Positions 1-10,808 of a stretch of 64,000 nt of DNA are shown piece by piece (position 1 is the first letter of the stretch; each line of letters opens with the position of its first letter). The position numbers and the translations under genes are program-made. Source of the DNA: Ligula intestinalis (taxonomy: Eukaryota > Platyhelminthes > Cestoda > Diphyllobothriidea > Diphyllobothriidae). Under the pieces are notes generated by a model. The model had not been told where the DNA came from. It saw only the letters and a program-made list of their open reading frames with translations, and did not search any database. The stretch is taken from contig JAYGXS010000003.1 in assembly GCA_036362985.1 (NCBI GenBank), positions 36,913,110 to 36,977,109 on the forward strand, read 5' to 3'.

Positions 1-1303
1 ACCCATACATTTTACTTACTGGAACAGTAGCTTAGACCATTGGATGGCAATACCAACGCAGATGTCGTTTATATCGACCTCGAATAAGCTCTCAATATTG
101 TCCCACACCAACGGCTTATCTACAAGGTTCGTGAATCCGAGGAGATTTACTTAATTGGATAGGAGATTTCTTAATATACCAATCGCTGTTTAGTTGTGTT
201 AGCAACGCGAAATCTCCTTCATTTCCGGTTTTCAGTTGTCTACCTCAGGGCTCCGTTTTTGGACTGCTTCTGTTCTTACACTATGTTAGTGACTATAGGC
301 ATTGACTGAACATCAACGGGGTTCTGTTTGTAAATTTTGTAAAGATACGGCAACCGATTAGAAGCAGTACTTATGAGCGCATTTTACGAGAAGGACTTAA
401 CTACCTACGTGAATGGTCCAATAAATGGTTGATTAACTTTGACATTGAAAATGTGTCACACCGGGCTCAAAACAAAAAGACGAACGTGACGAATGACTCG
501 CACCAATATTCATTTAATGGAAGGCACCTGTCAAATGTAAACTAAAAAGTACCTAGAAATCACAATTGCATCAATATCAGTTTATTGAGGAAAAGATAGG
601 TGGATGCCTTTGAGCTCCCTATTGGTAACAAGATCGCTAAAAGAATACATGATTAAAGAGAAATCACAACTGTGTCATCTCTCAAGCCCTCTTCTCAATG
701 CGTCGGGACTGCTAAATGAGCGGCCAGTGTCTTCTTCGCCAAGGAACTTTGGTTGATATTGATAAACAGTTATTTGGGAAAATACACGGAACCTTTTTTC
801 GTTCATATCTAGGATATAGAGTTCAGTCTTGGCGTCCGTGATTGTATAAAGATAACAAACTGTTGGAATTATTCCAAACGAAGGCAACAAAAGTTGCGAA
901 GGATCAAAAGGCTTGACCTTACGACTGCAGACTTGACACACTCAACTCTTTTTCTTTTGAGTACAGGCAGATCCGGGTTGATCTCATACAGACATACTGG
1001 TTCTTGAAGAATCGGAACTGTACCTTGCAGTTTGATTGCATCTTTGCATTCGCCACATTAATTGATTTGGTCGGGAATTCTTTCAAACTCTTAGGAAGCT
1101 TATCGTATCTGGATGTCCGTAGCCTGTCGTTGTCGCAGGAAGTCGTTGGCACTTGGAATGGACTGTCCAGCGACGCGATAATTGCGAACACGATAGATGC
1201 ATTTAAACGCAAACTTGATGTATATTTACTAAAGAGTTACCTTTCATGTACACAGGAAAGCACGGTTGTAACAAATGAATGCTTTGCTCACACTTACAGA
1301 TGA
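1..1303 (+). pseudogene. Decayed CR1-like LINE, reverse transcriptase part
   Basis: This is a heavily mutated non-LTR retrotransposon reverse transcriptase, cut off at its left by the window edge. The first 120 bases read as a palm motif A region (YIDLE, a stop, then ALNIVPHQRL). Near 240 a LPQGSVFG-like stretch follows. Near 325 the position of the FADD catalytic box reads FVNFVKI, so both aspartates are lost. After an insertion at about 571-634 the C-terminal part resumes around 920 (EYRQIRVDLIQTYWFLK) and ends in the family signature VVGTWNGLSSDAII..TIDAFKRKLD before a stop at 1303. CR1 ORF2 proteins normally have an intact FADD, so this copy is dead. The class is clear from several motifs in order; the exact clade is inferred. 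Confidence 0.75.
571..634 (-). repeat. CR1-type 3' end fragment nested in the older LINE
   Basis: Read on the minus strand, this stretch matches the terminal 3' UTR of the CR1 copies at 48580 and 58100. It has the shared block around CAATAGGGAGCTCAAAGG, then CCTCAATAAA, then a short CTGATATTGATG tail. It interrupts the plus-strand LINE, so it is a severely 5'-truncated later insertion. Confidence 0.55.
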
Positions 1304-2215
1304 AGTTAAGATGTAATATTTGACGATTAAATCTCCAATGATCAGAAAGACTGCATAAATTTCACTGACAAAAATGCGTATATTTGAATTTTATACTCCT
1401 TTCATATATCAGCGTGTTTATTTTTGCATTTTAAAGTTGAGCATTTTTGTACCGTTTTTCAAAAACATTGCCTCAAAGGATGTTACTTTAAACTCATCGA
1501 GGTTTTTTGAAGACACTCTGACAGTTACTATGGTATATTTCGAGAAAGTGGCTCTGTGTATTTGAGTACATTAATTTTACCCTTCGTTTTTTCGATGAAG
1601 ACCGGCCGTGATGATAAACGGGGTCTATCACAGGATAGGAAATTCCATCGCTGTTTTCTCCGTTCATTTTGTGAAGCAATTTTTCTCTCTTGCATCCTCC
1701 TCTTCATTTCAGTCCCCTGTAAATTCATTTTGCGTCTTCCTCTCCTTTCGCATTCTGGCTAAAAACACATCCTTATGCCAGTTATGAGGAACCATTCTCC
1801 ATTCTATTAGGTGTTCAACCTGAATTACACTTTGACGGAAATCGTAAGAGGTCTTGTCGATTACGGCGATTTCAAATTTCCCTGGACGAAAGGCTCTGTA
1901 CATGGTGACATATCCTCCGTATTTAAGGACGGAAGTTCAAGATGTTCGGAGCAGACTTAGGTCATGTTCTAAATTTTTACTTAACAATCGATTAAGTAGA
2001 CTCGGGAGCCCCTTATACAGTTTTCGGTCATGACATTTGTTTGGTGACCCGGTGTTTTGGTTTGCTGAGAGGATTTCAATATCAGACTCAGTTATATTAG
2101 GGTTAGCTATGCTATTTATGCCCATAAAAACACCACTTCCTAAAGTCAGTGACAAAGCCTTTTTTGGAAATTTGGCGATTTAACTAGCAGAACTTAAAAG
2201 TTTAAATACAGTTCT
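1304..2215. other. No recognisable feature
   Basis: AT-rich sequence with only short open frames on either strand and no motif I recognise. It separates the CR1 remnant from the Gypsy remnant. Confidence 0.5.
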
Positions 2216-2438
2216 TGTTACGGTGGAAATTTTGGGAATGCCACTTTTCCCATGATGAAACAGCCTCGCTGTGGCCAGTTTTGCCTGCTCAATTCTCACA
2301 CCCATTGTCTTGCACTATATCTTCCTCACAGCACCTTAAATACATTCAGTTTTTGTGTGAGAACGACTTGCTCTTACTTGCTTTTTGTTTATACACGCTG
2401 TATTCTTGCCGCTCGTCTTCTCTTGCTTCTCTTTCACA
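2216..2438 (+). repeat. Possible 5' LTR of a Gypsy remnant
   Basis: The stretch begins TGTTACGG and ends TTTCACA, so it has TG..CA ends. It lies directly upstream of a gag-like reading frame and contains a TATA-like CTATATC. No second LTR copy is seen in the window, so the call rests on position and termini only. Confidence 0.3.
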
Positions 2439-2532
2439 GGCCTTGGGTACCGATCAGCTAACTCACCGATCATGCTAATTGCAAGTACCGGGCGCAGGTC
2501 TTAACAATTGACGACGCATATTTTCATCTACG

Positions 2533-2745
2533 ATGCAGAATCTGTACGCGGGCTTGAAGCTAATGTTGCGACAGCAACTGAAGCTGATGGAAACCCTCAC
2601 CATCAAACTATCCGACTCATCCACGGACCAATCGAGTTCTGCTGGTGAATCAAAATCCATCGATTCCATCGCCAGCAGCATCACAGAATTCTTGTATGAC
2701 CGCAGGCCCAACTTACGATCGACTCATCAAGTGACGCCAGCATAA
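2533..2745 (+). pseudogene. Gag N-terminal fragment, Ty3/Gypsy-type retrotransposon
   Basis: An ATG at 2533 opens a 70-residue frame. It starts with a leucine- and methionine-rich stretch (MQNLYAGLKLMLRQQLKLME), continues with a serine-rich linker, and ends in IASSITEFLYD. I recognise this layout from the N-terminus of flatworm Gypsy gag proteins, where a conserved segment normally follows the EFLYD-like motif. Here the similarity stops and the sequence runs into an inverted-repeat element beginning at 2731, so the last few codons are not gag. Gag packages element RNA in cytoplasmic particles. The assignment comes from family resemblance, without catalytic motifs. Confidence 0.5.
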
Positions 2746-3423
2746 TCCGACTTCATGCTCCAGATTATGCCAACCATGTATTTTTCTCTCGTAAATTAAA
2801 CTAGCCCCTTTAAGCAGCTTACACAGCTACCTAAGGTTATGAAGCTTCAGTCGTTTAACGTGAATCCTACAGCTAACTTCGCCACATAATACTACATAAA
2901 TGCCATGATATATTTTGTTATATGAAAAAGAAGCACCAGTGTTTCAGATATTTAGACGCCGTTAGAGAGCTAGTGAGTGAATACGGTGTTCTCTTCAGAT
3001 GGAATAATAAGGTTGGGAGCATGCTGATGACCGAATGTGAAGCCATCATCTGGAGCTTGCCGGTACAGCAGCCCAGATATGATGGAATAGAGCATGTCGA
3101 TACCGTCCTGGAATCGAGTAGTTGACTGTTTTGTCGACGACTAGCCAAGTGCGATGAGGGCGTTGTACAAAGATTGAAGTTCACAAAAGACAACTGCAAC
3201 AAAGCGTGTAGACGCCAGACAGGGAAGTAATGTGGTGGTAAAGGGTCACTTTAAACACATCGAGCCTCAACTACATAAGAAATGCACGGTGAGCACAGCA
3301 CGCAGGCAGCCAAGAAGCCACAATATTCGCCAGACATTGCAAGTTCAACCAATATATTTTTTGATTGGGCTTGTACAGTATTGTTGTGCCTGGAAAATTG
3401 AAGTCGGATTATGCTCGCGTTAC
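2731..3423. mobile_element. 693-bp terminal-inverted-repeat element, copy 1
   Basis: The left end carries GCATAATCCGACTTC and the right end its reverse complement GAAGTCGGATTATGC. The inverted repeat is extended by GTGACGC on the left against GCGTTAC on the right. The whole stretch matches 58332-59030 in the same orientation, over nearly identical landmarks such as the TTTCAGATATTTAGAC block. No transposase is visible, so it is non-autonomous. It appears to have landed in the Gypsy gag remnant. I cannot define a target-site duplication, because both copies share the few bases beyond the inverted repeats. The superfamily is unassigned. Confidence 0.7.
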
Positions 3424-3771
3424 ATCATAAAACTCAAAGGCAAAAGTAGCGAAGAACTATACGGACAACCTGCTGGCAATGCAAGGATCAATACGCTTTG
3501 GATACAACCACAAAACCTAATTTTTAAACCCAAGGTCACTAAATTATATTAATTTTAAAAAATTATAAGAAAAGTAAAGAAAAGAAATAAAGTTATGGAA
3601 AATCTTCACCAGATCGAAAAAAAGGGAAATAAGGGAAGTATAAGTAACAAACTATTGTCGAAAACTACTACAACTGGCACTCTGTGCCTGTTTTTGATAT
3701 GTATTTCTTCACGGCACGAACCGATGTAAGTACTAAGCTCAGGGATTGGGTATTCAGCAAAATTGGCAACG
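3424..3771. other. No recognisable feature
   Basis: A-rich sequence around 3550-3620, with no supported gene or repeat. Confidence 0.45.
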
Positions 3772-4127
3772 CCAATACCACTACTAACTTCTATGAGTGC
3801 GTATTGAGGAAAGTAAGCCTTCTGCTCGCGTTTGATACGTGAGCCTGCTCAATGACACCATGAATACCACTACTAACTTGCATGAGTGCGTAGTGAGCAA
3901 AGTAAGCTTTCTGGGCGCGTATGTGAGGTTAACCTGCTCAATGACACCACCAGTACCATTACTAACTTCTATGAGTGCGTAGTGAGCAAAGTAGGCCTTC
4001 TATGCACGTTTGTGAGGTTGACCTGCACAATGACACCACCAATACCGCTACTAACTTGTATGAGCGCAAAGTGAACAAAGTAGGCCTTCTGTGCACATGT
4101 GTGAGGTTAACCTGCACAATGGCGAGC
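3772..4127. repeat. 89-bp minisatellite, four units
   Basis: The phrase AATACCACTACTAAC, with small variants, recurs at 3774, 3863, 3952 and 4041, exactly 89 bases apart. Each unit continues with ATGAGTGCG, GAGCAAAGTA, a CTTCT-centred block and CTGCTCAATGACACCA. The last unit runs out near 4127. The period is not a multiple of three, so the short open frames across it are not coding units. Confidence 0.9.
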
Positions 4128-4140
4128 GAGTGAATGAAGT

Positions 4141-4353
4141 GGGAAGATTGTGGAAATTCGCTCTACTTAAATTGTGTAAGTAAGTGGTTACTTTCATGTT
4201 AATTTGTAAACTGACACCATTGTACTTGTTGGCTTTCCGAGGACCCCTGTGAAGCTTATTATGCTCACCAAACCCCCACTGAAACAACGAACGGCGCGAA
4301 AATATTTGGAAGATAGTGGAAATTCATCGCTACTTAACATTTGTAAGTAGGCA
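4141..4353. repeat. Direct repeat pair next to the minisatellite
   Basis: The block GGAAGAT.GTGGAAATTC followed by CTACTTAA and TTGTAAGTA occurs at 4141-4196 and again at 4300-4353. The two diverged copies lie about 160 bases apart. The second abuts the TA-flanked element that begins at 4363. Confidence 0.6.
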
Positions 4354-5392
4354 GTTATTGTACAGTACGTGCCAGAATTCGTGCAATATGCCGGCCAATG
4401 CGAAAGGCATTGACTCAGCTTGTGATACTGATTATCGTGTTGTTAATTCTGAGGTTATTTGAGCCGTGGTAGGATGCCCACATTTTTAAATGAGCTTATT
4501 TCTGATCGCTAACAAAATGCATTAACTTTTAGATAGAACTACTTCAATAATATACGGTAAAGGCAGCATTAGTAAATCGACGGATACGATGTATAATGAA
4601 TGACCGATACATAATCGTAAAAAAGCTAGAAATTAGAAAATTTTACAACACAGAATGCAAGAAATAATTTTGTCGTGCATGTATGCTGGCTTTTTGGCGA
4701 ACTGCGTTCTTACCACTAACAAAACGTACGTACTGTAAAAAGTAACTACTTAAATAGTATGCGTTTTTATCGTTGATTTTGACAGCTATTATAAATTCAA
4801 ATATTTTATGGAAAACATGCACGGAAAAAACTATTGCTTTTACTTGTTTGATAGCAAATTACGCCTTCTTTAAATTTTATACTTAAAGAAAGGGTATCCT
4901 TCGGTTTAAGATAAGTTTCTGATTGTGAGCTTTTTTACGATTGTGAAATGTCCATTCATTATACATCGTATCCGTCACTTTATTACTGCTACCCTAGAAA
5001 CGCCAGGCCCTTCAAGCCCTACCATGCTGGAGGGGTCACAGGCGCGGCAATTCACCCATGTGGCCCCCTCTAGCCCACCCCCGTGCAAAATATGTGCAGG
5101 GGGGTGCCTACTTTCTTGATTTTGGTAGCGCAGCCGTACGAATCCTTCGCTATACCAACTGTCGCATAAGGTAGAACAGAATAAGGATTAAGGATTAAAG
5201 TTGGATAATTTATTGATGGGAAAAATAATTTGGAAAATGTTTACAGCAAATACTATCGTTCGTCCTTCGATTACACAGTTCATAGGAAGCATAGCTTTTA
5301 GCGTCCACAACTGGTTCCTACAATATTAGAAATTTTTTAGTTAGTAAAATAAACATGGACCAAAGAAGTTCGAACAAATCGAAATTAATAAG

Positions 5393-5460
5393 CGTCACTT
5401 TAGTAATATAAAGACACAGATAAGAGCTCTTATCTGTGTCTATATATTACTAAAGCGACT
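5393..5460. repeat. 68-bp near-perfect palindrome
   Basis: The core 5412-5441 is a perfect 30-bp palindrome centred on AGAGCTCT. The flanks CTTTAGTAATATA and TATATTACTAAAG extend the pairing on both sides with one or two mismatches. It would form a long cruciform or RNA hairpin with almost no loop. Confidence 0.9.
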
Positions 5461-5470
5461 CTTTGTGACG

Positions 5471-5494
5471 GTTTGAACATCTACATGTTCAAAC
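5471..5494. repeat. 10-bp stem hairpin
   Basis: GTTTGAACAT and ATGTTCAAAC pair perfectly around a 4-nt CTAC loop. It lies just right of the large palindrome, inside the TA-flanked element. Confidence 0.85.
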
Positions 5495-5766
5495 AGTAAA
5501 ATCTGATAGAAAGGCTCATGCTTCAATTTACGATATTTTTTAAAGCAAATATTACTTCAAAATCGACTAAGAAAAAACAACTTGGGCGTGTATCCACAAG
5601 CCTATCGGGAGATAAGGATAAATTAACACGTATATGCACAGAATACAAATAAGGCTCGTTAAGAGTCTAATGCAATTACCTGTTGTAGGCGAACACATGC
5701 CGTTCCTTAGACAGAACGTACAAAATGCGCAGATTGTTAAACTTAGATTCGAGTGTACCAGTCAGA

Positions 5767-5794
5767 AGGCTTCAAAATCATGATTTTGAAGCCT
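5767..5794. repeat. 28-bp perfect palindrome
   Basis: AGGCTTCAAAATCA is followed immediately by its exact reverse complement. It is the third fold-back structure inside the same 1.7-kb element. Confidence 0.9.
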
Positions 5795-6220
5795 ACTAAA
5801 TTGCCCAATGCACTGGCGTAATTTGTTACATAATAAGTACAGCAAATTGTTGCGTACAGGTTTTTATAAGATATATTTGAATTTTAAAAGGCAGTCCAAA
5901 TCAGTGATAAAAGCACATTCTATTTAAGCAGCGTTTTCTAAATGATCAGAAATAAGCTCATTTAAAATTGGGCATCCTATCATGACTGAAGTAACTTCAG
6001 AAATGACTGCACAATAATCAGTATCACAAGCTGAGTCAATGCCTTTCGCATATGCCGGCATATTGCACGAATTCTGCCACAAACTGTACATCGTGGCCTT
6101 CCAAGCACCCCTCTAGAAATCCCAGCCAATTACTGTAGGAAGTCCTATCTGATCGTCCAATTGACGTCGATTTAGCGTACAGTAAACAATTTGTTAGATT
6201 TCCCAGTCTCTCTTTTAAAG

Positions 6221-6270
6221 TACAGTTATCGCCAGAATTTGTTCAACATGCCATCATATGCGAAAAATTG
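6221..6270 (+). repeat. Solo end of the same TA-flanked family
   Basis: TACAGTTATCGCCAGAATTT and the bases after it match the left terminus of the element at 4363, in the same orientation. It lies 135 bases beyond that element's right end. The similarity fades after the GCGAAA block, so this is a truncated copy. Confidence 0.6.
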
Positions 6271-6449
6271 GTGGTGGTGAGCTGCCTGGCTTTGTATTGT
6301 TTATTATTTTAAGCCCTCGAAGTCGTGCAGGAGTTTATCCTCAGATACAGCAGAAACAAAGTATGATGCTTACAGAAGTACACGCCAATCAGTGTTCAGG
6401 AAAGCAACCAACACTATGCATGTCCTGAACTACAACGGCAACCACCCAA

Positions 6450-6716
6450 TCAGTCACAAACGCAGCTGCGAGTTTCGTCCCATGCAAATTGGCATTTAGT
6501 TTCCAATGTGTGCATTTTGACTTTGGACACGTGATACCGCTCGTTTAACGTTCTTTGGTGTTCGCGTAAGCGTGTGGAGGCTGATCTTCCTGTCTGTCCG
6601 CAATAAAGCTCATTGCAGCCGTCACAATGGATTATGTAATTCACTTCTTTTCTATCCAAGTAGCCAACCCTGTCCTTAGGGTGCACAGCCCGAAACGACT
6701 GCTCCCATCGGGGATC
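6450..6716 (-). pseudogene. Penelope-like element GIY-YIG endonuclease fragment
   Basis: The minus-strand frame contains VNYIIHCDGCNELYCGQTGR, the Y-I-I...Y-C-G signature of a GIY-YIG nuclease. It continues with STRLREHQRT and, after about 25 residues, HTLETKCQFAWDETR, which matches the usual order in Penelope retroelements (GQTGR, RLxEH, HxLETxH, and the W/D segment before TRV/IL). In these elements the domain follows the reverse transcriptase and nicks the target. No reverse transcriptase is found next to it, so only the 3' coding part survives. The open frame extends slightly upstream of its first methionine at 6686. Confidence 0.7.
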
Positions 6717-7129
6717 ATTTAATCTGCTGATAGTGTTGTTGTGTGAACGAGCTATAAGTTTCCAAGCTGTGACCGCATAATTACATGCGGGTGATGACTA
6801 TCAATTATCACTCTGACTAACTATGTAATCTTGTGTGAGCCATCACTTTGAATTAACTGTTTTGTACAACTGTCATCCGTCTTGCGATGTCTTCGGCTGT
6901 CCCGTACTAACTTCATGGAAGGGCACGGTAAGTGCCATTGCAGGCTCTATCTTTAATGTTTAAATGTAAACTTCTAATCGTGCAAGCACTTAGTCAGTGC
7001 TAGCCTCTATTAAAAACTCATGCTGTTCACATACTGCAGCTAAGTGCACGCAGAGGCGCCGGCTTCAGCTTTGTTCGTCAGCTAGATAGGTAGAAACAAT
7101 CGATATGAGGGAGCCAGAAATTGCCTATA
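6717..7129. other. No recognisable feature
   Basis: No gene or defined repeat seen between the Penelope fragment and the MITE at 7130. Confidence 0.45.
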
Positions 7130-7522
7130 CAGTAGTTGCCGTTTATTAAGCCCACGGTTAATAAGCCCAAGTCAGCTTGGGATGGAATTTTACATAGCAA
7201 AATCCGCCGGCTAATAAGCCAAGTCGCTGGCTACAAAGCCCAGTTGGCCAACAGGATAGAGTGAAATTCTCATCTCCATGCGTGCGCAAGTGGTTATGTG
7301 CCGCAAATATTTTTTGTTTTTGTTATTACGTGAAATACAGACAAACAGCATTCTTTTCTTGTACATAACCAAGCTCTACGTATAATACAGTACGTATGTA
7401 ATGCGTAGTGCCTATCCTGCGTTTGCTAATCAAGAACTAGGACTCTCCGCTTAATGCGCCCGCCGCTTATTAAGCCCAATTTGGTCTGGGCCCGAGGTGG
7501 GCTTAACAGCCGGCGACTACTG
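7130..7522. mobile_element. 393-bp pogo/Tigger-like MITE
   Basis: The left end CAGTAGTTGCCG..TTAAGCCCAC and the right end (reverse complement CAGTAGTCGCCGGC..TTAAGCCCACC) form an inverted repeat of about 26 bases. It is flanked by TA at 7128-7129 and 7523-7524. It contains several internal TTAATAAGCCCA-type repeats and no coding frame. CAGTAGTC-type termini with TA duplications resemble pogo/Tigger elements; that family name is inferred from the ends alone. A shorter relative lies at 11585-11685. Confidence 0.75.
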
Positions 7523-7767
7523 TATTAGAAGCCCACGCTGCTGAAAGGCATGCCCCTACCACACAAACACACGGTGTAAGTTTGCACTCTCGGGAGCGAA
7601 GTGGCCCGATGCACTGACGTCTCGCAGTTACAGTAGGTGCACGCAGGCGCACACATACGCACGCACACAGTCACCCATATGCTTCCAGAAGCAACCGCAT
7701 GTGGCATCGAATTTCTGTCAAACCTGCCGTCCGGTGGCGAGCGTGTGTGGCGTAGCCCATAGTTTGA

Positions 7768-9922
7768 TCAGGAATCCCCGCCGGAATCCAAACTGGGAGT
7801 AGTTGGGAGATGGAGAAAAGCCGCGACCTCGACCGGCTTGAGCCAAAGGTCTGCGGGAGTGAGGTGGGTGCCTAGCCGGGAACTGCAGGCGAACAGATGA
7901 CGGCAGTCATTTGGCGAGACGCCACAGTCGGGACAGCAGTTGGGTATGGACGGGTCGAGCCGGTGTTCGTACTGGCGAAGGAGCATGCAGTAGCTACTGC
8001 GTAGTTGCGCCAGGGTACAGCGAGTGACCCTCGGGAGATGTCGTTCCGAGAACGCAATCGGGTGTGGATAACCATCCAAAAGGACCGGGGGACGGTAGCT
8101 TCGTTTCGCCTCGTTTCGCCTCGACAACGACTCTCTGGTGGAGATGCTGAAAGCCTGTTTTGGGAGAGCTATCAACAGGTAGATCCGCGAGAGATGAGGC
8201 AACAGCTTCCTTGTGAAGTGCTCGAATAGACGACCGGGCGTTGCGGCTGGGCTCAGGAGCGTTGCAACGGTGATGGTTGGGATGGCCGGGTAGCGAACAA
8301 ATCCCCCAGAACTGCTGGCTAAGGAGAGTGTTGTGATGGGCGACCGGTTTAACAGAAGCCTCTGCATGAAGATGATCTATTGGCGACATTTTATAGCAAC
8401 CCATGATCGTGCGAAGGGCAGCGTTCTGTGCTGACTGGAGGCGGCGCAGGCTGGAAGAGCTCATCGTAGGAGACCAAATTGGTGCCGCATAAGTGAGGTG
8501 CGGCTTGACCAGCGCCTTGAAAGTAGTCAACAGAGTCGCTTTCGGGCAGCCCCAGGATGTGCCTGCTAGAGCCTGGAGGACCTTGGTGCAGCGGCTCACT
8601 TTGCCAACGGCCTCCCTGGCATGGTCTGCAAACGTGAAAAGCGGATAAAAGCACACGCCAAGAAAGTTGGGCTTTCGGACGAGCGGTAAGGACGCATAGG
8701 TGATGGTGATGGCCGGGTGACGATTTAACTCCTTCGGATCCAGCGTGAAAACAGTTACAGACGACTTAGCTGCCGAAATCGTCATTCCGCGCTGGGTGAG
8801 GAAGTTTTCTACATCACGCATGAACTCCGTGAGGAGCTTTGCAGCCTGATAGGTGTCATGGTGCCGGCAGAAGAACGTAACATCGTCCGCGTAGGATACC
8901 ACTTGCACAGGTGCCCGGGGGAGTGGGAGCTCTCGCATGTAGATGTTAAAGAGCGTCGGGCTGAACACAGAGCCTTGAGGGATGTTACAGGTCTGCTTAC
9001 AGGGCTTAGAGAGAGCGCCCCGGAGACGGACACGATCGTGACGGCCACGGATGTAAGCCGCCAACCATCGGACAAGGCCAGTCGGGACGTTCAGAGAGAC
9101 CAAGTCCTGCAGGAGCTGATTGTGGCGGACGCAGTCAAAGGCTCGTGACAGGTCAAATGAGACTGCCACGGTCAGCGAAGCGGGCTTCTGTTGATTAAAC
9201 CATCGAGGATAGCATCACTGAGCTCAAAAAACGCCGTTGTAGTCCCACGACCCGATCGGAAACCATGTTGGTGGCCAGATAGTTCCGCCGCGGACGCCAG
9301 AGTTGGGTGGATGAGCCGTTCCAAGATATTCGCCAATGGACTGAGGAGGGCAATTGGGCGATAAGAGGTCCCTAGGCTGAGGTCCTTGCCCGCTTTGACC
9401 AGGGGGATAATGATCGACTGGCGTCAGCAATCGGGGATGATTGAAGTTGCCAGTGAAAGGTTGAAGAGGGCAGCCAGGTAGGCAGCCGCCTTCAGGCCGA
9501 TGTGGCGCACATGGATTGGCGCCAGACCATCTGGTCATAAGGCGTTCGAAGTTCTCGTTTTCTTGACTGCAGTGAGGATGGCATCAGCCGAAAAGGAAAT
9601 GTCTGTGGGCAGGGCTTTATGGCGGAGACGAAGAATGGAGTGTTGGCTTTTGGGACTGGGCGGCGAGCGGGGCGAGAACATTTTGTTCATCTTCGCGGCG
9701 ATCTTACTGTTGTTGGAAATGAACTTGCCGTCCCCGAAGCTAATAGACTTGTTAGATTTATCAGCTTGGTGCTTGGTCAGTTTGCGTAAAAGCTTCCGAG
9801 TAGCAGCTGAGTTGCCGCTGAAATTGCAATCTGAAACTAGTTCATGCCAGCGTTGGCGTTTGCCATCGTTGATAGTCTTAGTGATTAGGCCATTCACTTC
9901 GCCGACGTGCAGGTCACTGGCA
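7768..9922 (-). pseudogene. LINE reverse transcriptase and C-terminal finger, frameshifted
   Basis: The linker includes a basic stretch (RKLLRKLTKHQADKSNKS). The fingers region reads across a frame break near 9540-9220 as IIPDCW, SYRPIALL and HGFRSGRGT. The palm follows in one open frame from 9169: FDLSRAFDCV, NIPQGSVFSPTLFN and SYADDVTFF, so the catalytic YADD is intact. The thumb region runs on to APIWSPTMSSSSLRRLQSAQN. The C-terminus is in another frame (8367-7768) and ends in CPDCGVSPNDCRHLFAC, a CCHC-like finger usual for Jockey and related clades. A 10-base tandem duplication at 8101-8120 (TCGTTTCGCC twice) explains the last frame change. Confidence 0.8.
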
Positions 9923-10808
9923 TCACGCGCTCGTATTTCGTCTCTCTCTCTCTCGTTCCAGGCAGGAGGCTTCGGGCGGATAGTTAGGACGGAAGAGGGG
10001 AATGCGGCCGTTAGGGATGTGGTAAATTGATACTGCCAGGAGTAGTCGACGAAGGGCTCGCTCCGCCGTGTGGACACAGGTGGGAGGTGGAAGGCCATCG
10101 ATCTCGGCTTTGCATTCAGTCGTGAACTCTGCCCAATTAATGAAGTGCCGGTTAAGGGCCTTGATACGCTCGGCGGCGGTGGCCAATTCGAGTATAATGG
10201 GGAGGTGGTCGCTACCCAGGCTGATTTCCGTGCTCCACATGGTGGAGGCTACCAGGCTGAGACTGGCGAGGGAGCTGGAGGCACCGTTGGTTAGGAGCCG
10301 CGTTTTGCTGTTCTCGTTGAGGACGGCAAAGAGGGCGTGTTCTATTTCATCAGCCAGAGCTTCTCCTCAGGGGTCGGCCGCCAAGTTAGAGCACCAAAAG
10401 TCGTGGTGGGCGTTGAAGTCACCTAGCACAAAACTGTCTCCAGAAGGTAAGAAGGGGACGATAGAGGCGGTGTAACCAGGAGGACAACTGGAAGTTGGAA
10501 GGATATACACGTGCACAACGGTTAGTGGCGCCGGGCCCGTGTCAAGGCAAATTGCCAGTACTTCCGTAAGATCGGCACCAAGCAAGGGTAGCTGGTGATG
10601 GGCAATGGATTTGTCCACCAGGACGGGAAAAACCTACGCCTTTGTTGCGGCATTGGTCGCGACGGACGATCGTGTAATCGGCACAGGAAGGGACCTTAGT
10701 GGAGTTAGACCACATTGTCTCTTGGATAGCCACCGCAGCTATGTTATGCGAACGCATGAAGGCCAGGAGTTGGTGAAGCTTCCCGAGGAGGCCGTTGGCG
10801 TTGAATTG
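9923..10808 (-). pseudogene. LINE APE-type endonuclease, frameshifted
   Basis: The catalytic landmarks appear in order but in different frames. They are QFNANGL right after the early stop, then IAAVAIQET near 10720, then VLGDFNAHHDFW near 10400, then SLGSDHLPIIL near 10220. The Asn, Glu, Asp-Asn and Asp-His residues of an apurinic endonuclease fold are all retained, so decay is by indels and not by active-site change. The domain would nick target DNA to prime reverse transcription. It is followed without a gap by the linker to the reverse transcriptase. Confidence 0.75.

Larger units (their letters stand above)
4363..6086. mobile_element. 1.7-kb TA-flanked inverted-repeat (Tc1/mariner-like, non-autonomous) element
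   Basis: The left terminus reads CAGTACGTGCCAGAATTCGT after a TA at 4361. The right terminus is the inverted counterpart ending ACTG, followed by TA at 6087. The arms stay homologous for about 150 bases (4363-4510 against 5938-6086), and a second inverted block pairs roughly 4740-4830 with 5850-5930. Bases 4555-4610 are additionally inverted at 4945-4990. There is no transposase frame. CAGT termini with a TA duplication are typical of the Tc1/mariner group; the foldback-like arm length and the internal palindromes are unusual. A partial relative lies at 50620-51030. Confidence 0.7.

Noticed and set aside
2918..3202. 94- and 67-codon frames in the 693-bp inverted-repeat element as a possible transposase
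   Set aside because: Too short, not similar to any transposase I know, and partly disrupted in copy 2.
3886..4287. 62- and 78-codon frames over the minisatellite
   Set aside because: The 89-bp period shifts the frame in every unit; a repeat artefact.
8005..9148. Plus-strand frames opposite the LINE reverse transcriptase
   Set aside because: Shadows of the minus-strand reverse transcriptase, which has the conserved motifs.
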